The position numbers and the translations under genes were made by a program. Under the pieces are notes generated by a model. It ran no database searches and had not been told where the DNA came from. It worked only from the letters and a program-made list of their open reading frames with translations. This document shows positions 52,801 through 60,728 of a stretch of 64,000 bases of DNA, one piece after another. Position 1 is the first letter of the stretch. Every line of letters begins with the position of its first letter. This DNA comes from Catellatospora sp. TT07R-123 (GTDB taxonomy: Bacteria > Actinomycetota > Actinomycetes > Mycobacteriales > Micromonosporaceae). The stretch lies in contig NZ_BNEM01000002.1 of assembly GCF_018327705.1 (NCBI RefSeq), positions 2,170,001 to 2,234,000 on the forward strand, in the 5' to 3' direction.

Positions 52801-53068
52801 GGCCGGTGGCGGTGCCCAGGTCGATGGTCTTCTTGCGCCAGCCGGTGCAGGCGGCGTCCATCGCGACGCCCGGCACGGCCGTCCAGCTGCCGCCGGTCGG
52901 CGCGTAGTGGATGTTCACGGTCGTCCAGCTCGACGACGGCTGGTAGAAGACGGTCACGGTGTTGGCCGCCGACGCTGGCGGCACCGGCACGACGAGGCTC
53001 GCGAGCAGCCCGATGACGGCGAGCAACAGCACGCCCCACCGGCCGCGAGCACGCTGATGCGTTCTCAC
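49814..53068 (-). CDS. Secreted multimodular GH13 alpha-amylase with three CBM25-like modules
   Basis: 1084 residues. Signal peptide 1-34 (cleavage after ASA). Three ~85-residue CBM25-like starch-binding repeats follow (about 36-120, 133-220, 232-320), each with VNIHYAPTGGSW and TFNNG-x-GTWDNN. Then a fibronectin type III domain (about 330-420) and a GH13 domain (about 435-1000). The catalytic residues are Asp719 (GVDGFRIDTAVH), Glu758 (VFGEVAAF) and Asp876 (YVDSHD). A C-terminal beta domain completes it. It should hydrolyse raw or granular starch outside the cell. GTG start with GGGAG upstream. The promoter carries repeats like maltose-type operators. Confidence 0.93.
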   Translation of the reverse strand: MRTHQRARGRWGVLLLAVIGLLASLVVPVPPASAANTVTVFYQPSSSWTTVNIHYAPTGGSWTAVPGVAMDAACTGWRKKTIDLGTATGLQVVFNNGGGTWDNNGGANYALATGNVTVSGGVKGTGDPCATTTPGNTVTVYYQPAASWTTVNIHYAPTGGSWTTAPGVAMDAACTGWRKKTIDLGTATGLAATFNNGSGTWDNNGGANYVLGTGNVTVSGGVKGTGDPCATAPPGNKATVFYYTKTRAWTSVNLHYAPTGGSWTTAPGVPMNETACTDWVKKTVDLGTATGLAATFNNGSGTWDNNSGANYALSAGTATVRDGVVKNDTTDPCSAVPPDTTAPSVPANLTATANMLSILLAWTASTDDRGVTGYQVTRTGGAAGTVVFTSAGNAFTDTALAATTTYSYTVKAMDAAGNLSAASAPASATTGTPPPVTSGTMLGGDPRKDSIYFVLTARFYDGDTANDRGGSQDVKSGNAANGDPMFRGDFSGLIKKLDYIKGLGFSAVWITPVVLNRSDYDYHGYHGYDFYRVDARLESAGASYQDLIDTAHAKGLKIYQDVVYNHSSRWGAKGLFTPKVYGVRDTQWSWYYDQPNPNFTYDGLSIEPTSGKSYYTGDLWSTPEPAGNTCRNWGTFSGFYSAEGYKVYNCQWPSPTSGMFPANLYHQCWIGNWEGEDARSCWLHEDLADFNTENATVQQYLINAYNRFIDMGVDGFRIDTAVHIPRVTWNRRFLPALEAKLVSKYGAAKAKDFYVFGEVAAFVNDKWNRGSVNHSAQFFTWKERRDYSADDVTAAIEQYNYENTLGTAGQPTSTNAFLQGNTYHAPDRTQFSGMNIIDMRMHMNFGDAPNAFNNGRDSDDSVNDATYNVVYVDSHDYGPNKSSTRYAGGTDAWAENMSLMWTFRGVPTLYYGSEIEFQAGKQIDCGPTCPLASTGRAYYGANLEGTVTAADFGVVSSASGAVATTLSKPLVKHLQRLNLIRRAIPALQMGQYSTEGVTGSMAYKRRYTSGSVDSFALVAVSGTATFTGVPNGVYTDAVTGTSITVTNGTLTASVSGKGNLRVYVLALPGNPAPGKIGTDTTWLH

Positions 53069-53102
53069 GTATGGCTCCCTGATGAGGGCCGTGCGCCTCG
53101 AC

Positions 53103-53141
53103 CTTGCGCAAGGCAGTTGAAAGTTTCTGAAAGTTAGCAAC
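53103..53141. promoter_or_regulatory. Operator-like repeats upstream of the amylase gene
   Basis: A perfect palindrome CCTTGCGCAAGG (53103-53114) is followed by direct repeats TGAAAGTT at 53118-53125 and 53128-53135, 10 bp apart on one helix face, then GCAAC. TTGC/GCAA and AACTTTC elements are reminiscent of LacI-type maltose-regulon operators before Streptomyces amylase genes (from memory). The site lies 35-75 bp upstream of the amylase start. Confidence 0.55.
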
Positions 53142-53186
53142 AAGATGTCTGGCCTGTAAAGGCTTTCCGGGTACCGCTCCCATGCC

Positions 53187-53215
53187 AAAAAGCACCCTCC
53201 GAGGTGGAGGGTGCT
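53187..53215 (-). terminator. Intrinsic terminator of the S51 peptidase gene
   Basis: Perfect 10-bp stem AGCACCCTCC / GGAGGGTGCT (53191-53200 / 53206-53215) with a 5-nt loop. On the minus strand it is followed by a run of T, the classical form, about 40 nt after the peptidase stop. Confidence 0.85.
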
Positions 53216-53253
53216 TCTGAAAATTCTTGCAGCCGCCGTGGCGGCGGGTGGAG

Positions 53254-53982
53254 TTAAGGGCGCAGCAGGCGGGCGCCCAGCGGCCGCTCGACCACCCCGG
53301 CGGCGGTCAGCTCCACGCGGTACGCGTCCGCCGACTCCAGCAGGGTCACCGCCTCGACCAGCTCGGTGCCGACGTAGTGCAGGCCGGTGCCGTCGTCGGT
53401 GGCGTAGCCGTCGGGCAGCAGGCCGGAGCCGATGTAGCCGTGCAGCTTCTCCCGGCGCGGCTGGTCCGGGAAGTCGTGGTGCACCCCGTTGCTGTACGGC
53501 AGGAACGCCAGCGCGTCGGTCACCGGGTCGAGCTCGTCGGAGAACGAGTCCGTCGAGCCGCCCACGTGCCAGCAGATGCTGCCCGCGCTGCCGCCCGCGA
53601 GCACCACCCCGGCCTCCCAGCACTCGCGCAGGATCTCCGGGAGCCGGTGCGCCCGCCACACCGCCAGCAGGTTCACCACGCTGCCGCCGCTGACCCAGAT
53701 CAGGTCCTGCGACAGCAGGTGCGCCCGCACGTCGGCGACGCTGGGCTGCGGGAACAGGCTCAGGTGCGACACGGTGTGCGGGGTGCCCGCGAACGCGTCG
53801 ACGAACGCCGCCACCCGCGACGGATCGTCGCCCACGGCCGTCGGCACGTAGCACACCCGGGCCGAGGCGGCGCCGGTCAGCGAGATCGCGTGTTCGATCA
53901 GGGGGCTGAGCCGCCGCGCCGGCCAGCCCGGCGGCGGGGTCAACAGTCCGGAGGTGGCGAAGATCTGCTGCGGTCGAGGCAC
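53254..53982 (-). CDS. Peptidase S51 (dipeptidase E-like)
   Basis: 242 residues, cytosolic. The Ser nucleophile lies in VLAGGSAGSICW (S132), with SNGVHHDF supplying the probable His region. S51 enzymes cleave Asp-X dipeptides or, as in cyanophycinases, related substrates. I chose the GTG at 53982 (MPRPQQIFATSG), which gives the family N-terminus; the longer frame to 54036 adds 18 unlikely residues. A classical terminator follows. Confidence 0.85.
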   Translation of the reverse strand: MPRPQQIFATSGLLTPPPGWPARRLSPLIEHAISLTGAASARVCYVPTAVGDDPSRVAAFVDAFAGTPHTVSHLSLFPQPSVADVRAHLLSQDLIWVSGGSVVNLLAVWRAHRLPEILRECWEAGVVLAGGSAGSICWHVGGSTDSFSDELDPVTDALAFLPYSNGVHHDFPDQPRREKLHGYIGSGLLPDGYATDDGTGLHYVGTELVEAVTLLESADAYRVELTAAGVVERPLGARLLRP

Positions 53983-54055
53983 CGGGCGATGATGCCACAC
54001 CCGGCAGTGGCGCGCGGGGGCTAGCCTCAGGGCCAACCACCTCGGGGAGACAGCC

Positions 54056-54388
54056 GTGACCGACCCTTACTCGACGCCGCCGCCGTACCAGCAGCCGCCG
54101 TACCAGCCGCAGCCGCCGTACAACGTGTACGCCATCCTGTCGCTGGTCCTGGCCCTGTTCGTGTTCCCGCCGCTGGGCATCTACTTCGGCACCCAGGCTA
54201 AGAAGCAGATCGCGGTCAGCGGCGAGCGCGGCATCGAGCTGGCCCAGGTGGGCATCATCGTCGGCTGGGTGCTCACCGCGTTCATGCTGCTGGCCTGCCT
54301 GATCCCGTGCGCGTTCAGCGGCGTGTACACGGCGTTCTTCGCCGCGATCTTCGGCAGCGCGGCCAGCGGGGCACCGGGCGGCTTCTGA
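54056..54388 (+). CDS. DUF4190-like small membrane protein
   Basis: 110 residues: a Pro/Tyr/Gln-rich N-terminus (PPPYQQPPYQPQPPY) then two membrane helices (about 24-46 and 62-85) with the DUF4190-like pattern AILSLVLALF...PPLGIYFG...AQVGIIVGWV. Function unknown. GTG start with GGGGAG 7 nt upstream. First of three consecutive small membrane-protein genes. Confidence 0.82.
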   Translation: MTDPYSTPPPYQQPPYQPQPPYNVYAILSLVLALFVFPPLGIYFGTQAKKQIAVSGERGIELAQVGIIVGWVLTAFMLLACLIPCAFSGVYTAFFAAIFGSAASGAPGGF

Positions 54389-54394
54389 GTCGGC

Positions 54395-54400
54395 TACCGT
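54395..54400 (+). promoter_or_regulatory. -10 hexamer TACCGT, probable leaderless start
   Basis: TACCGT followed by 8 nt and the ATG at 54409, just after the stop of the DUF4190-like gene. Confidence 0.45.
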
Positions 54401-54408
54401 ACGCCGCC

Positions 54409-54831
54409 ATGAGGACCACCGACACTCAGCTGGCCGCATGGCAGGACGCCCGCGCCGAGATCCGCCACCAGGCCCGCCTGGCGACCACCTTCTCCTCGGC
54501 CTGCCTGCTGGGCGCCGTCGTGGTCTGCGGTGTGCTGATCGGGCTCGGCGGCGCCGACGTCAGCGACGGGCAGGCCGCGTCCGCGGTGCTGTCCGGCGCC
54601 GTGCTGATGCTCGTGCTGGCGGCGACCGGGCTGGCCGTGGTCGTCGGCTGCGACCGGCGCATCAACCGCCAGCTGACCCGGGCCAGCGCCCTGGCCGAGC
54701 AGCTGGACCTGCCGGTCACCGGGGCGCCCGCCCAGCCCGGCATCACCATGACGCTGTGGATCATCCACATCATCATCGGCCTGCTCAGCCTGCTGATACT
54801 GTGCGGCGCGGCCGCCAGCCTGATCCGCTGA
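54409..54831 (+). CDS. Small membrane protein, paralogue of the next gene
   Basis: 140 residues with three hydrophobic segments (about 28-48, 60-80, 115-135). The N-terminal pattern LAAWQDARAEIRHQARLA is similar to VRLWQEERAAIRHTLQLA in the next gene, so the two look like diverged duplicates. Function unknown. ATG supported by TACCGT 8 nt upstream. Confidence 0.72.
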   Translation: MRTTDTQLAAWQDARAEIRHQARLATTFSSACLLGAVVVCGVLIGLGGADVSDGQAASAVLSGAVLMLVLAATGLAVVVGCDRRINRQLTRASALAEQLDLPVTGAPAQPGITMTLWIIHIIIGLLSLLILCGAAASLIR

Positions 54832-54848
54832 ACCCGGGGAGCAACCGC

Positions 54849-55307
54849 ATGGACGACCGCGACTTCAAGGTGCGCCTGTGGCAGGAGGAGCGCGCCGCGA
54901 TCCGCCACACCCTCCAGCTGGCCGTGCTGTGGAGCGTCGCCTGCCTGCTGGTCGACGGGCTGATCCTGGCCGCCCTGGTGCTGGCCGGACGCGACCTGAC
55001 CGCCGGCGGCTGCGGCCACCCGGCCAACTTCACCACCCTGGGCGCCGCGGCGGTCCTGATCACGGTCGGTGGCCTCGGCATCGGCATCGGCCTGCGCTGC
55101 CGTGACGCCATCGAGCGCCGCGCCCTGTCGGCCGGCGCGCTCTACCGGGAGTTCGCGCCCCGCGATCCGAAGGACTCCACCCGGACGGTGCCCTACGGCC
55201 GGCCCGGCGAAGACGCCGGCCTGACGACGGCGCTGACGACGGCGCACGCGTCGGCACTGCTGTGCGGCCTCGTCCTGGCCGTCGTCGGGCTCATCGGGGC
55301 CTGCTGA
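54849..55307 (+). CDS. Small membrane protein, paralogue of the previous gene
   Basis: 152 residues with hydrophobic segments at about 22-45, 60-82 and 130-150 and a charged loop (REFAPRDPKDSTR). Shares the W-Q-x-x-R-A-x-I-R-H N-terminal motif with the gene before it, which ends 17 bp upstream. GGGGAG lies about 7 nt before the ATG. Function unknown. Convergent with the acyl-CoA dehydrogenase gene, 7 bp apart. Confidence 0.72.
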   Translation: MDDRDFKVRLWQEERAAIRHTLQLAVLWSVACLLVDGLILAALVLAGRDLTAGGCGHPANFTTLGAAAVLITVGGLGIGIGLRCRDAIERRALSAGALYREFAPRDPKDSTRTVPYGRPGEDAGLTTALTTAHASALLCGLVLAVVGLIGAC

Positions 55308-55314
55308 CCGGAGG

Positions 55315-56946
55315 TCACGAAGCGGGCGGGGTGCGGTCCAGGATGCCGCCGAGGTCCAGGCCCGGCGGCAGGGTGCCGAAGGCCAGGCCGCGGTCGCCGG
55401 CCAGGCGGGAGGCGCAGAACGCGTCGGCCACCGCCGCCGGGGCGTGCCGGACCAGCAGGCTGCCCTGCAGCACCAGCGCCAGCCGCTCCACCAGGCGCCG
55501 GGCCCGCAGCTGCGCGTCGGCCGGGTCGGCCAGCTCCTTGCGCAACTCGCGCCAGGACTGGTCGAGCCGGTCGTCGCCGCCGAGGCCGAGCGACACCTCC
55601 CGCTCGTACGCGGCGAAGGCTTGCGGTTCGCGCTCCAGCGCCCGCAGCACGTCCAGGGCGTTGACGTTGCCCGACCCCTCCCAGATGCCGTTGAGCGGCG
55701 CCTCCCGGTAGAGCCGGGGCAGCCCGGACTCCTCCGTGTAGCCGTTGCCGCCCAGGCACTCCAGCGCCTCGGCGACCATCGAGGGCTGCCGCTTGCACAC
55801 CCAGTACTTGGCCAGCGCCGTGGCCAGCCGGGCGAACGCCTGCTCCCCGGCGTCGCCGCGCGCCGACCGGTCGACCGCGCCCGCCACCCGCATGACCAGC
55901 GTGGTCGCCGCCTCCGACTCGACCGCCAGATCGGCCAGCACGTTGCGCATCAGCGGCTTGTCCAGCAGCGGGCCGCCGAACGCGTGCCGGTGCCGGGCGT
56001 GGTGCACGGCCTGGGCCAGCGCCGCGCGCATGCCCGCGGCCGAGCCGAGGCTGGAGTCCAGGCGGGTCAGCGACACCATCTCGATGATCACCGAGACGCC
56101 GCGGCCCTGCTCGCCGACCAGCCACGCCACGGTGCCGTCGAACTCCGGCTCGGCGCTGGCGTTGCTGCGGTTGCCGAGCTTGTCCTTGAGCCGCTGGATG
56201 CGGAAGGTGTTGCGGGCGCCGTCGGGCAGCACCCGGGGCACCAGGAAGCAGGACAGCCCGCCCGGGGCCTGCGCCAGCACCAGGAACAGGTCGTTCATGG
56301 GCGCGCTGGTGAACCACTTGTGGCCGCGCAGCAGCCAGGTGCCGTCCCCGGCGTCGGTCGCGGCGGTGGTGTTGGTGCGGACGTCGGAGCCGCCCTGCTT
56401 CTCGGTCATGCCCATGCCCGACAGCAGGCCGCGCTTGCCCAGCGGGGCGCGCAGGCCGGGGTCGTACTCGCGGGAGGCCAGCAGCGGCTCGTAGGCGGCG
56501 GCCAGGTCGGGCTGGGCGCGCAGCGCGGGCACCGCGGCGTACGTCATCGAGATCGGGCACGTGTGGCCCTGCTCGACCACGCTCCACACCAGCAGCCCGG
56601 CGGCGCGGGCCGTGTGCGCGCCGGGGCGCGGGTCGGCCCACGCCGCCCCGGCGAGCCCCTCGGTGACCGCCACCCGCATCAGCTCGTGCCAGGACGGGTG
56701 GAAGTCGACCTCGTCCACGCGGTTGCCGAACCGGTCGTGCGTACGCAGCACCGGGGTGTGCCGGTTGGCCTCCTCACCCCAGCACTGGGCCTGCTCGGTG
56801 CCGGCCAGCCGCCCGAGCCGGTGCAGGTCCGGCGCGTACCACCCGGCGCCCTCGCGCTCCAGCGCCGCGAGCAGCGGCGGGTCGGCGGCGACGTCGTGAT
56901 CGACCAGCGGCGGCACCTGGTTGAAGACCTCATGCGTGGCGACCAT
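55315..56946 (-). CDS. AidB-like acyl-CoA dehydrogenase family flavoprotein
   Basis: 543 residues, close to E. coli AidB (541) and longer than ordinary acyl-CoA dehydrogenases (~380). Seen: GMGMTEKQGGSDVRTNTTAA and HKWFTSAPMNDLFLVLAQ (FAD binding), RIQRLKDKLGNRSN, and the C-terminal ECLGGNGYTEESGLPRLYREAPLNGIWEGSGNV with the putative catalytic Glu. AidB binds DNA and protects it under alkylation stress in E. coli; whether this copy does so or is a catabolic dehydrogenase is open. The ATG at 56946 follows GGGGGAGG. Confidence 0.88.
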   Translation of the reverse strand: MVATHEVFNQVPPLVDHDVAADPPLLAALEREGAGWYAPDLHRLGRLAGTEQAQCWGEEANRHTPVLRTHDRFGNRVDEVDFHPSWHELMRVAVTEGLAGAAWADPRPGAHTARAAGLLVWSVVEQGHTCPISMTYAAVPALRAQPDLAAAYEPLLASREYDPGLRAPLGKRGLLSGMGMTEKQGGSDVRTNTTAATDAGDGTWLLRGHKWFTSAPMNDLFLVLAQAPGGLSCFLVPRVLPDGARNTFRIQRLKDKLGNRSNASAEPEFDGTVAWLVGEQGRGVSVIIEMVSLTRLDSSLGSAAGMRAALAQAVHHARHRHAFGGPLLDKPLMRNVLADLAVESEAATTLVMRVAGAVDRSARGDAGEQAFARLATALAKYWVCKRQPSMVAEALECLGGNGYTEESGLPRLYREAPLNGIWEGSGNVNALDVLRALEREPQAFAAYEREVSLGLGGDDRLDQSWRELRKELADPADAQLRARRLVERLALVLQGSLLVRHAPAAVADAFCASRLAGDRGLAFGTLPPGLDLGGILDRTPPAS

Positions 56947-57009
56947 GCCGCCCATCCTCCCCCACCGCCTGAACGCCCGCTAACCCGTCCCACCCGCCCA
57001 AGACCGCCC

Positions 57010-57091
57010 AAGATCGGCCGACTTGCCGGGCAACCGGGCGTATCTTGGCGCCTCAATCCCCCGATCGCCCGGCAACTTGGCCGATCTTGGG
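57010..57091. repeat. Extragenic palindrome, family A copy 5
   Basis: 29-bp imperfect arms 57010-57038 / 57060-57088, with complete AAGATCGGCC / GGCCGATCTT outer arms; four or five mismatches. Its right arm encodes the last residues, and its loop the stop, of the minus-strand gene at 57053. Confidence 0.85.
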
Positions 57092-57676
57092 GGGTGGGGG
57101 CTCGGTGGTGGGGCGGGCGCGGAGCCAGCCGATGGCGTTGGCGAGGGCGATCAGGGTGAGCAGCAGCAGGCAGAGGGCGAAGCCGCCCTGGTCGGCGATG
57201 TAGTCGGCGGCGGTCTTGCCCGCCGGCATCGGCGCGGTCAACTGCTCGCGCAGCCGCGACTCCAGCAGCGCCCGCGCGGTGGCCTGGCTGGCGACCAGGA
57301 ACACCGCCGCCACGGCTGCGGCCAGCGCCGTGGCGGCCCGCCGCGCCCGCGCTCCCCGGATCGCGGCAGCCGCGCCCAGCCCCGCCACCACGAGCACCGC
57401 CACCGCGATCGCAAGCGGCTGCGGCGGCAGAGTGTCGTCGCGGACGGCCTCGGCCGGGCGCAGGTGGTCCGGCGTGACCTCGGGCGTCCCGCCGACGGCG
57501 AGATCCCAGCCGGTGTAGGTGGTGGTGCCGCCGGGCGCGGCCCGGCCGTAGCCGCCGGGCGCGTCACAGGACACGGCCAGGAACGGCAGGAGCAGACAGA
57601 ATCCGGCCAGCAGCAGCCCCGCGGGGCTGGCCCAGCGGGCGGTGGTCCGGGCTGATCGACGTAGATCGAGCGACAC
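57053..57676 (-). CDS. Membrane protein with repeat-derived C-terminus
   Basis: 207 residues with hydrophobic segments at about 18-38, 85-105, 115-135 and 165-185, and a Cys in the first extracytoplasmic stretch (LAVSCDAPGG). No family recognised. The GTG at 57676 is supported by TACCCT 7 nt upstream, over the ATG at 57712. The last 12 codons (PKIGQVAGRSGD) and the stop come from family A copy 5. Confidence 0.72.
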   Translation of the reverse strand: MSLDLRRSARTTARWASPAGLLLAGFCLLLPFLAVSCDAPGGYGRAAPGGTTTYTGWDLAVGGTPEVTPDHLRPAEAVRDDTLPPQPLAIAVAVLVVAGLGAAAAIRGARARRAATALAAAVAAVFLVASQATARALLESRLREQLTAPMPAGKTAADYIADQGGFALCLLLLTLIALANAIGWLRARPTTEPPPPKIGQVAGRSGD

Positions 57677-57683
57677 GGCCGCC

Positions 57684-57689
57684 AGGGTA
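57684..57689 (-). promoter_or_regulatory. -10 hexamer TACCCT, probable leaderless start
   Basis: TACCCT on the minus strand ends 7 nt before the GTG at 57676. Confidence 0.5.
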
Positions 57690-57840
57690 GGCCCGACGGC
57701 GCCGCCGCGCATCCGGAGCGGGGCACAGCCGATGCCGAGCGGGCACCGAAATGATTTTCAGTATTCACATTCATCACTGCTGGCAATATCCTGCGGGCGC
57801 CGGTGACCCCCGGCGACACCCATACCGTGAGGAGAACCCC

Positions 57841-59352
57841 GTGAGACCACATCCGGTCCTGCGCGGACTGCTGACCCTGACCCTGGCCACCGCGGGCGTG
57901 CTGGCCGCGCCCGCGGCCATGGCCGCCGCCCCGGCCCCGGCGCTACCGGCTGCAGCGCCGCTGGCCGCACCGAACATCTCCCTGACCAACGTCAAGGCGC
58001 ACCTGACGCAGTTGCAGAGCATCGCCACGGCCAACGGCGGCACCCGCCGCTCGACCACGGCGGGCTACACCGCGTCGGTGAACTACGTCTACGACAAGCT
58101 CGTCGCGGCGGGCTTCACCGTCGTCAAGCAGAGCTGCACCTCCGGCTGCACCTCCGGCGCCGGTCCGAACGTGATCGCGGACTGGCCGGGCGGTGACGCC
58201 AACAGCGTCTACATGTTCGGCGCCCACCTGGACAGCGTGTCGGCCGGGCCGGGCATCAACGACAACGGCTCGGGCTCGTCGACGATCCTGGAGATCGCGC
58301 TGACCCTGGCCTCGACCAACCCGAGCATGCTCAACCACGTGCGCTTCGGCTGGTGGACCGACGAGGAGCAGGGCCTCAACGGCTCGGAGTTCTACGCCAA
58401 CAACCTGTCGGCCACGGAGCGCGCCAAGATCAAGGCGTACTTCAACTTCGACATGGTGGGCTCGAAGAACGGCGGCTACTTCATCAACCGGATCACGTCG
58501 ACGCCGGGCGCGGTGCTCAAGGCGTACTACGACTCGATCGGGGTGCAGACGGAGGAGAACACCGAGGGCGCGGGCCGTTCCGACGACGCTCCGTTCAACA
58601 CGGTCGGCGTGCAGACCTCGGGGGTGGCCGCGGGTGCGTCGCGGGTCAAGACCGCGGCGCAGGTCACCAAGTGGGGCGGCACCGCGACGGCCTTCGACGC
58701 CTGCTACCACCAGTCCTGCGACACGACCGGCAACATCAGCGACACCGTGCTCGACCGCGCCGGGGACGCGGCGGCCTACGCGCTGTGGAGCCTGGCCACC
58801 GGCACCCCGGCGACCGTGGTCTGGCAGGACACCTTCGAGACCGCCACGGGCTGGACGACCAACCCGGGCGGCACCGACACCGCCACCACCGGCGCCTGGG
58901 AGCGCGGCGACCCCGCCGACACCGACTCCAGCGGCGCCAAGCAGCTCGGCACGACCGTCTCCGGCAGCAACGACCTGGTCACCGGGCGGCTGGCAGGCAC
59001 GGCCGCGGGCGACTACGACATCGACGGGGGTACGACCAGCGTCCGCTCCCCCGCGGTGACCCTGCCCTCCTCGGGCGCGATCAACCTGTCGCTGTCGTGG
59101 TACCTGGCGCACGGGAGCAACGCCTCCAGCGCCGACTTCTTCCGGGTCTCGGTGGTGCACAGCGGCGGCACGACCGTGCTGTTCACGCAGGCCGGGGCGG
59201 CCAGCAACCGCAACGGCGCCTGGGCGCAGGGCAGCTGGAGCCTCAGCCCGTACGCCGGGCAGTCGGTGCGGATCCTGATCGAGGCGGCCGACGCGTCGAC
59301 CGCCAGCCTCGTCGAGGCGGGCGTGGACGACGTGAAGATCACCGTCTCGTGA
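57841..59352 (+). CDS. Secreted M28 family aminopeptidase with C-terminal beta-sandwich
   Basis: 503 residues. The signal peptide is about 1-28 (MAAAP region), then a Pro/Ala propeptide and an M28 zinc aminopeptidase like that of Streptomyces griseus. The zinc ligands are His129 (GAHLDSV), Asp141 (INDNGSG), Glu175/Glu176 (TDEEQG; Glu175 the general base), Asp204 (NFDMVGS) and His290 (CYHQSC). From about 330 a beta-rich domain with DTFETATGW resembles P/MAM-type jelly-roll modules. It releases N-terminal residues from peptides outside the cell. GTG start with AGGAG upstream; an AT-rich stretch (57750-57790) probably holds the promoter. Confidence 0.92.
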   Translation: MRPHPVLRGLLTLTLATAGVLAAPAAMAAAPAPALPAAAPLAAPNISLTNVKAHLTQLQSIATANGGTRRSTTAGYTASVNYVYDKLVAAGFTVVKQSCTSGCTSGAGPNVIADWPGGDANSVYMFGAHLDSVSAGPGINDNGSGSSTILEIALTLASTNPSMLNHVRFGWWTDEEQGLNGSEFYANNLSATERAKIKAYFNFDMVGSKNGGYFINRITSTPGAVLKAYYDSIGVQTEENTEGAGRSDDAPFNTVGVQTSGVAAGASRVKTAAQVTKWGGTATAFDACYHQSCDTTGNISDTVLDRAGDAAAYALWSLATGTPATVVWQDTFETATGWTTNPGGTDTATTGAWERGDPADTDSSGAKQLGTTVSGSNDLVTGRLAGTAAGDYDIDGGTTSVRSPAVTLPSSGAINLSLSWYLAHGSNASSADFFRVSVVHSGGTTVLFTQAGAASNRNGAWAQGSWSLSPYAGQSVRILIEAADASTASLVEAGVDDVKITVS

Positions 59353-59369
59353 CGGACGTCACCTGATCG

Positions 59370-59404
59370 GGTGGGGGCGGGCTGCCGGACAGCCCGCCCC
59401 CACC
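59370..59404 (+). terminator. Strong hairpin after the aminopeptidase gene
   Basis: Perfect 15-bp GC stem 59370-59384 / 59390-59404 with a 5-nt loop, 18 nt after the stop and before the polyamine operon. No U-tract, as often in actinobacteria. Confidence 0.75.
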
Positions 59405-59537
59405 TGCGTATGAGCATCGCCACACCCCGTCACCGTGTCCCGCCCCGCGGTTGTTCACCCTTTGCCCCTAGACTCCTCCGTCGGCGTTCCCGCATCGGGG
59501 TGCGCATCAAACCCTTCAGTGGAGGATTAGCGAGACA

Positions 59538-60728
59538 ATGGCGATGACCAACGGCACCACCCTGGTCACCACGTTCGCGGCAGGCAACCGCGAGATCCAG
59601 GACTTCCTCGACACGACCCGGCAGGAAACCCCCTACCTGGTCATTGACACCAAGGTCGGCGCGGACAAGTACCTCCGCCTGACCGGCGCCTTCCGCCAGA
59701 CCCAGGTCTTCTACGCGGTCAAGGCCAACCCCCAGCCGAAGCTGATCAGGCACCTCGCCCGGCTCGGCTCCTCGTTCGACGTGGCAAGCCCCGCAGAGAT
59801 CGACCTGTGCCTCTCCGAGGGTGCGGATCCGGGCCGCCTGTCGTACGGGAACACCATCAAGAAGGCCTCCGACATCCGCTACGCGTACGACCGCGGCGTG
59901 CGGTTGTTCGTGTTCGACAGCGAGGCCGAGCTCCGCAAGATCGCCGAGCACGCCCCCGGCTCCTCCGTCTTCTGCCGCCTGCTGGCCGCCAGTGACGGCG
60001 CCCAGTGGCCGCTGAGCCGCAAGTTCGGCTGTACGCCGGACATGGCGGTGGAGCTGCTGGACTCGGCCCGCAGGCTCGGGCTCGTCCCGGTCGGCATCTC
60101 GTTCCATGTGGGCTCGCAGCAGCTCGACCCGACCCGGTGGGAACCCAGCATCGCCCAGGCGGCAGGGGTCTTCCGGGAGCTGGCCGGGCGCGGCGTGAAC
60201 CTGTGGCTGCTCGACGTCGGCGGGGGCTTCCCCACCGGCTACCAGCAGCCGGTCGCGCCGATCGAGGAGTACGCGGAGGCGATCGAAGGGGCGGTGGACC
60301 GCCACTTCGCCGACCTGCCGGTGCCCCACCTGGCCGTCGAGCCGGGCCGTTACATCGCCGCCGACACCGGGGTGCTCCGCGCCCAGGTGGTGCTGGTGTC
60401 GCAGAAGTCCTACGAAGACGACCACCGATGGGTCTACCTCGACATCGGTCGCTTCGGCGGGCTGGCGGAGACGGAGGGCGAGGCGATCCAGTACCGCCTG
60501 GTCACCGCCCGTGACGGCGAGCCGAGCGGACCGGTCAAGCTCGCGGGTCCGACGTGCGACAGCGTCGACATCCTGTACGAGAAGGCCCCCTATCGCCTCC
60601 CGCTGGACCTCCAGCCCGGCGATTACGTGGACATCCTGGGCACAGGGGCCTATACCACCACGTATTCTTCCGTTGGGTTCAACGGATTCGCACCTTTGGC
60701 AACATTCTGTATCGGAGACGGCGCGTGA
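59538..60728 (+). CDS. Type III PLP-dependent ornithine/diaminopimelate-type decarboxylase
   Basis: 396 residues, eukaryotic-type (fold III) amino-acid decarboxylase. PLP lysine K62 in FYAVKANPQP, the HVGSQ motif, LDVGGGFPTGY for phosphate binding, VEPGRYIAAD, and Cys340 in GPTCDSVD as the catalytic cysteine contributed across the dimer. With homospermidine synthase directly downstream, ornithine to putrescine is the most likely reaction; lysine or both are possible. GGAGG lies 12 nt before the ATG. Stop and next start overlap (GTGA). Confidence 0.9.
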   Translation: MAMTNGTTLVTTFAAGNREIQDFLDTTRQETPYLVIDTKVGADKYLRLTGAFRQTQVFYAVKANPQPKLIRHLARLGSSFDVASPAEIDLCLSEGADPGRLSYGNTIKKASDIRYAYDRGVRLFVFDSEAELRKIAEHAPGSSVFCRLLAASDGAQWPLSRKFGCTPDMAVELLDSARRLGLVPVGISFHVGSQQLDPTRWEPSIAQAAGVFRELAGRGVNLWLLDVGGGFPTGYQQPVAPIEEYAEAIEGAVDRHFADLPVPHLAVEPGRYIAADTGVLRAQVVLVSQKSYEDDHRWVYLDIGRFGGLAETEGEAIQYRLVTARDGEPSGPVKLAGPTCDSVDILYEKAPYRLPLDLQPGDYVDILGTGAYTTTYSSVGFNGFAPLATFCIGDGA

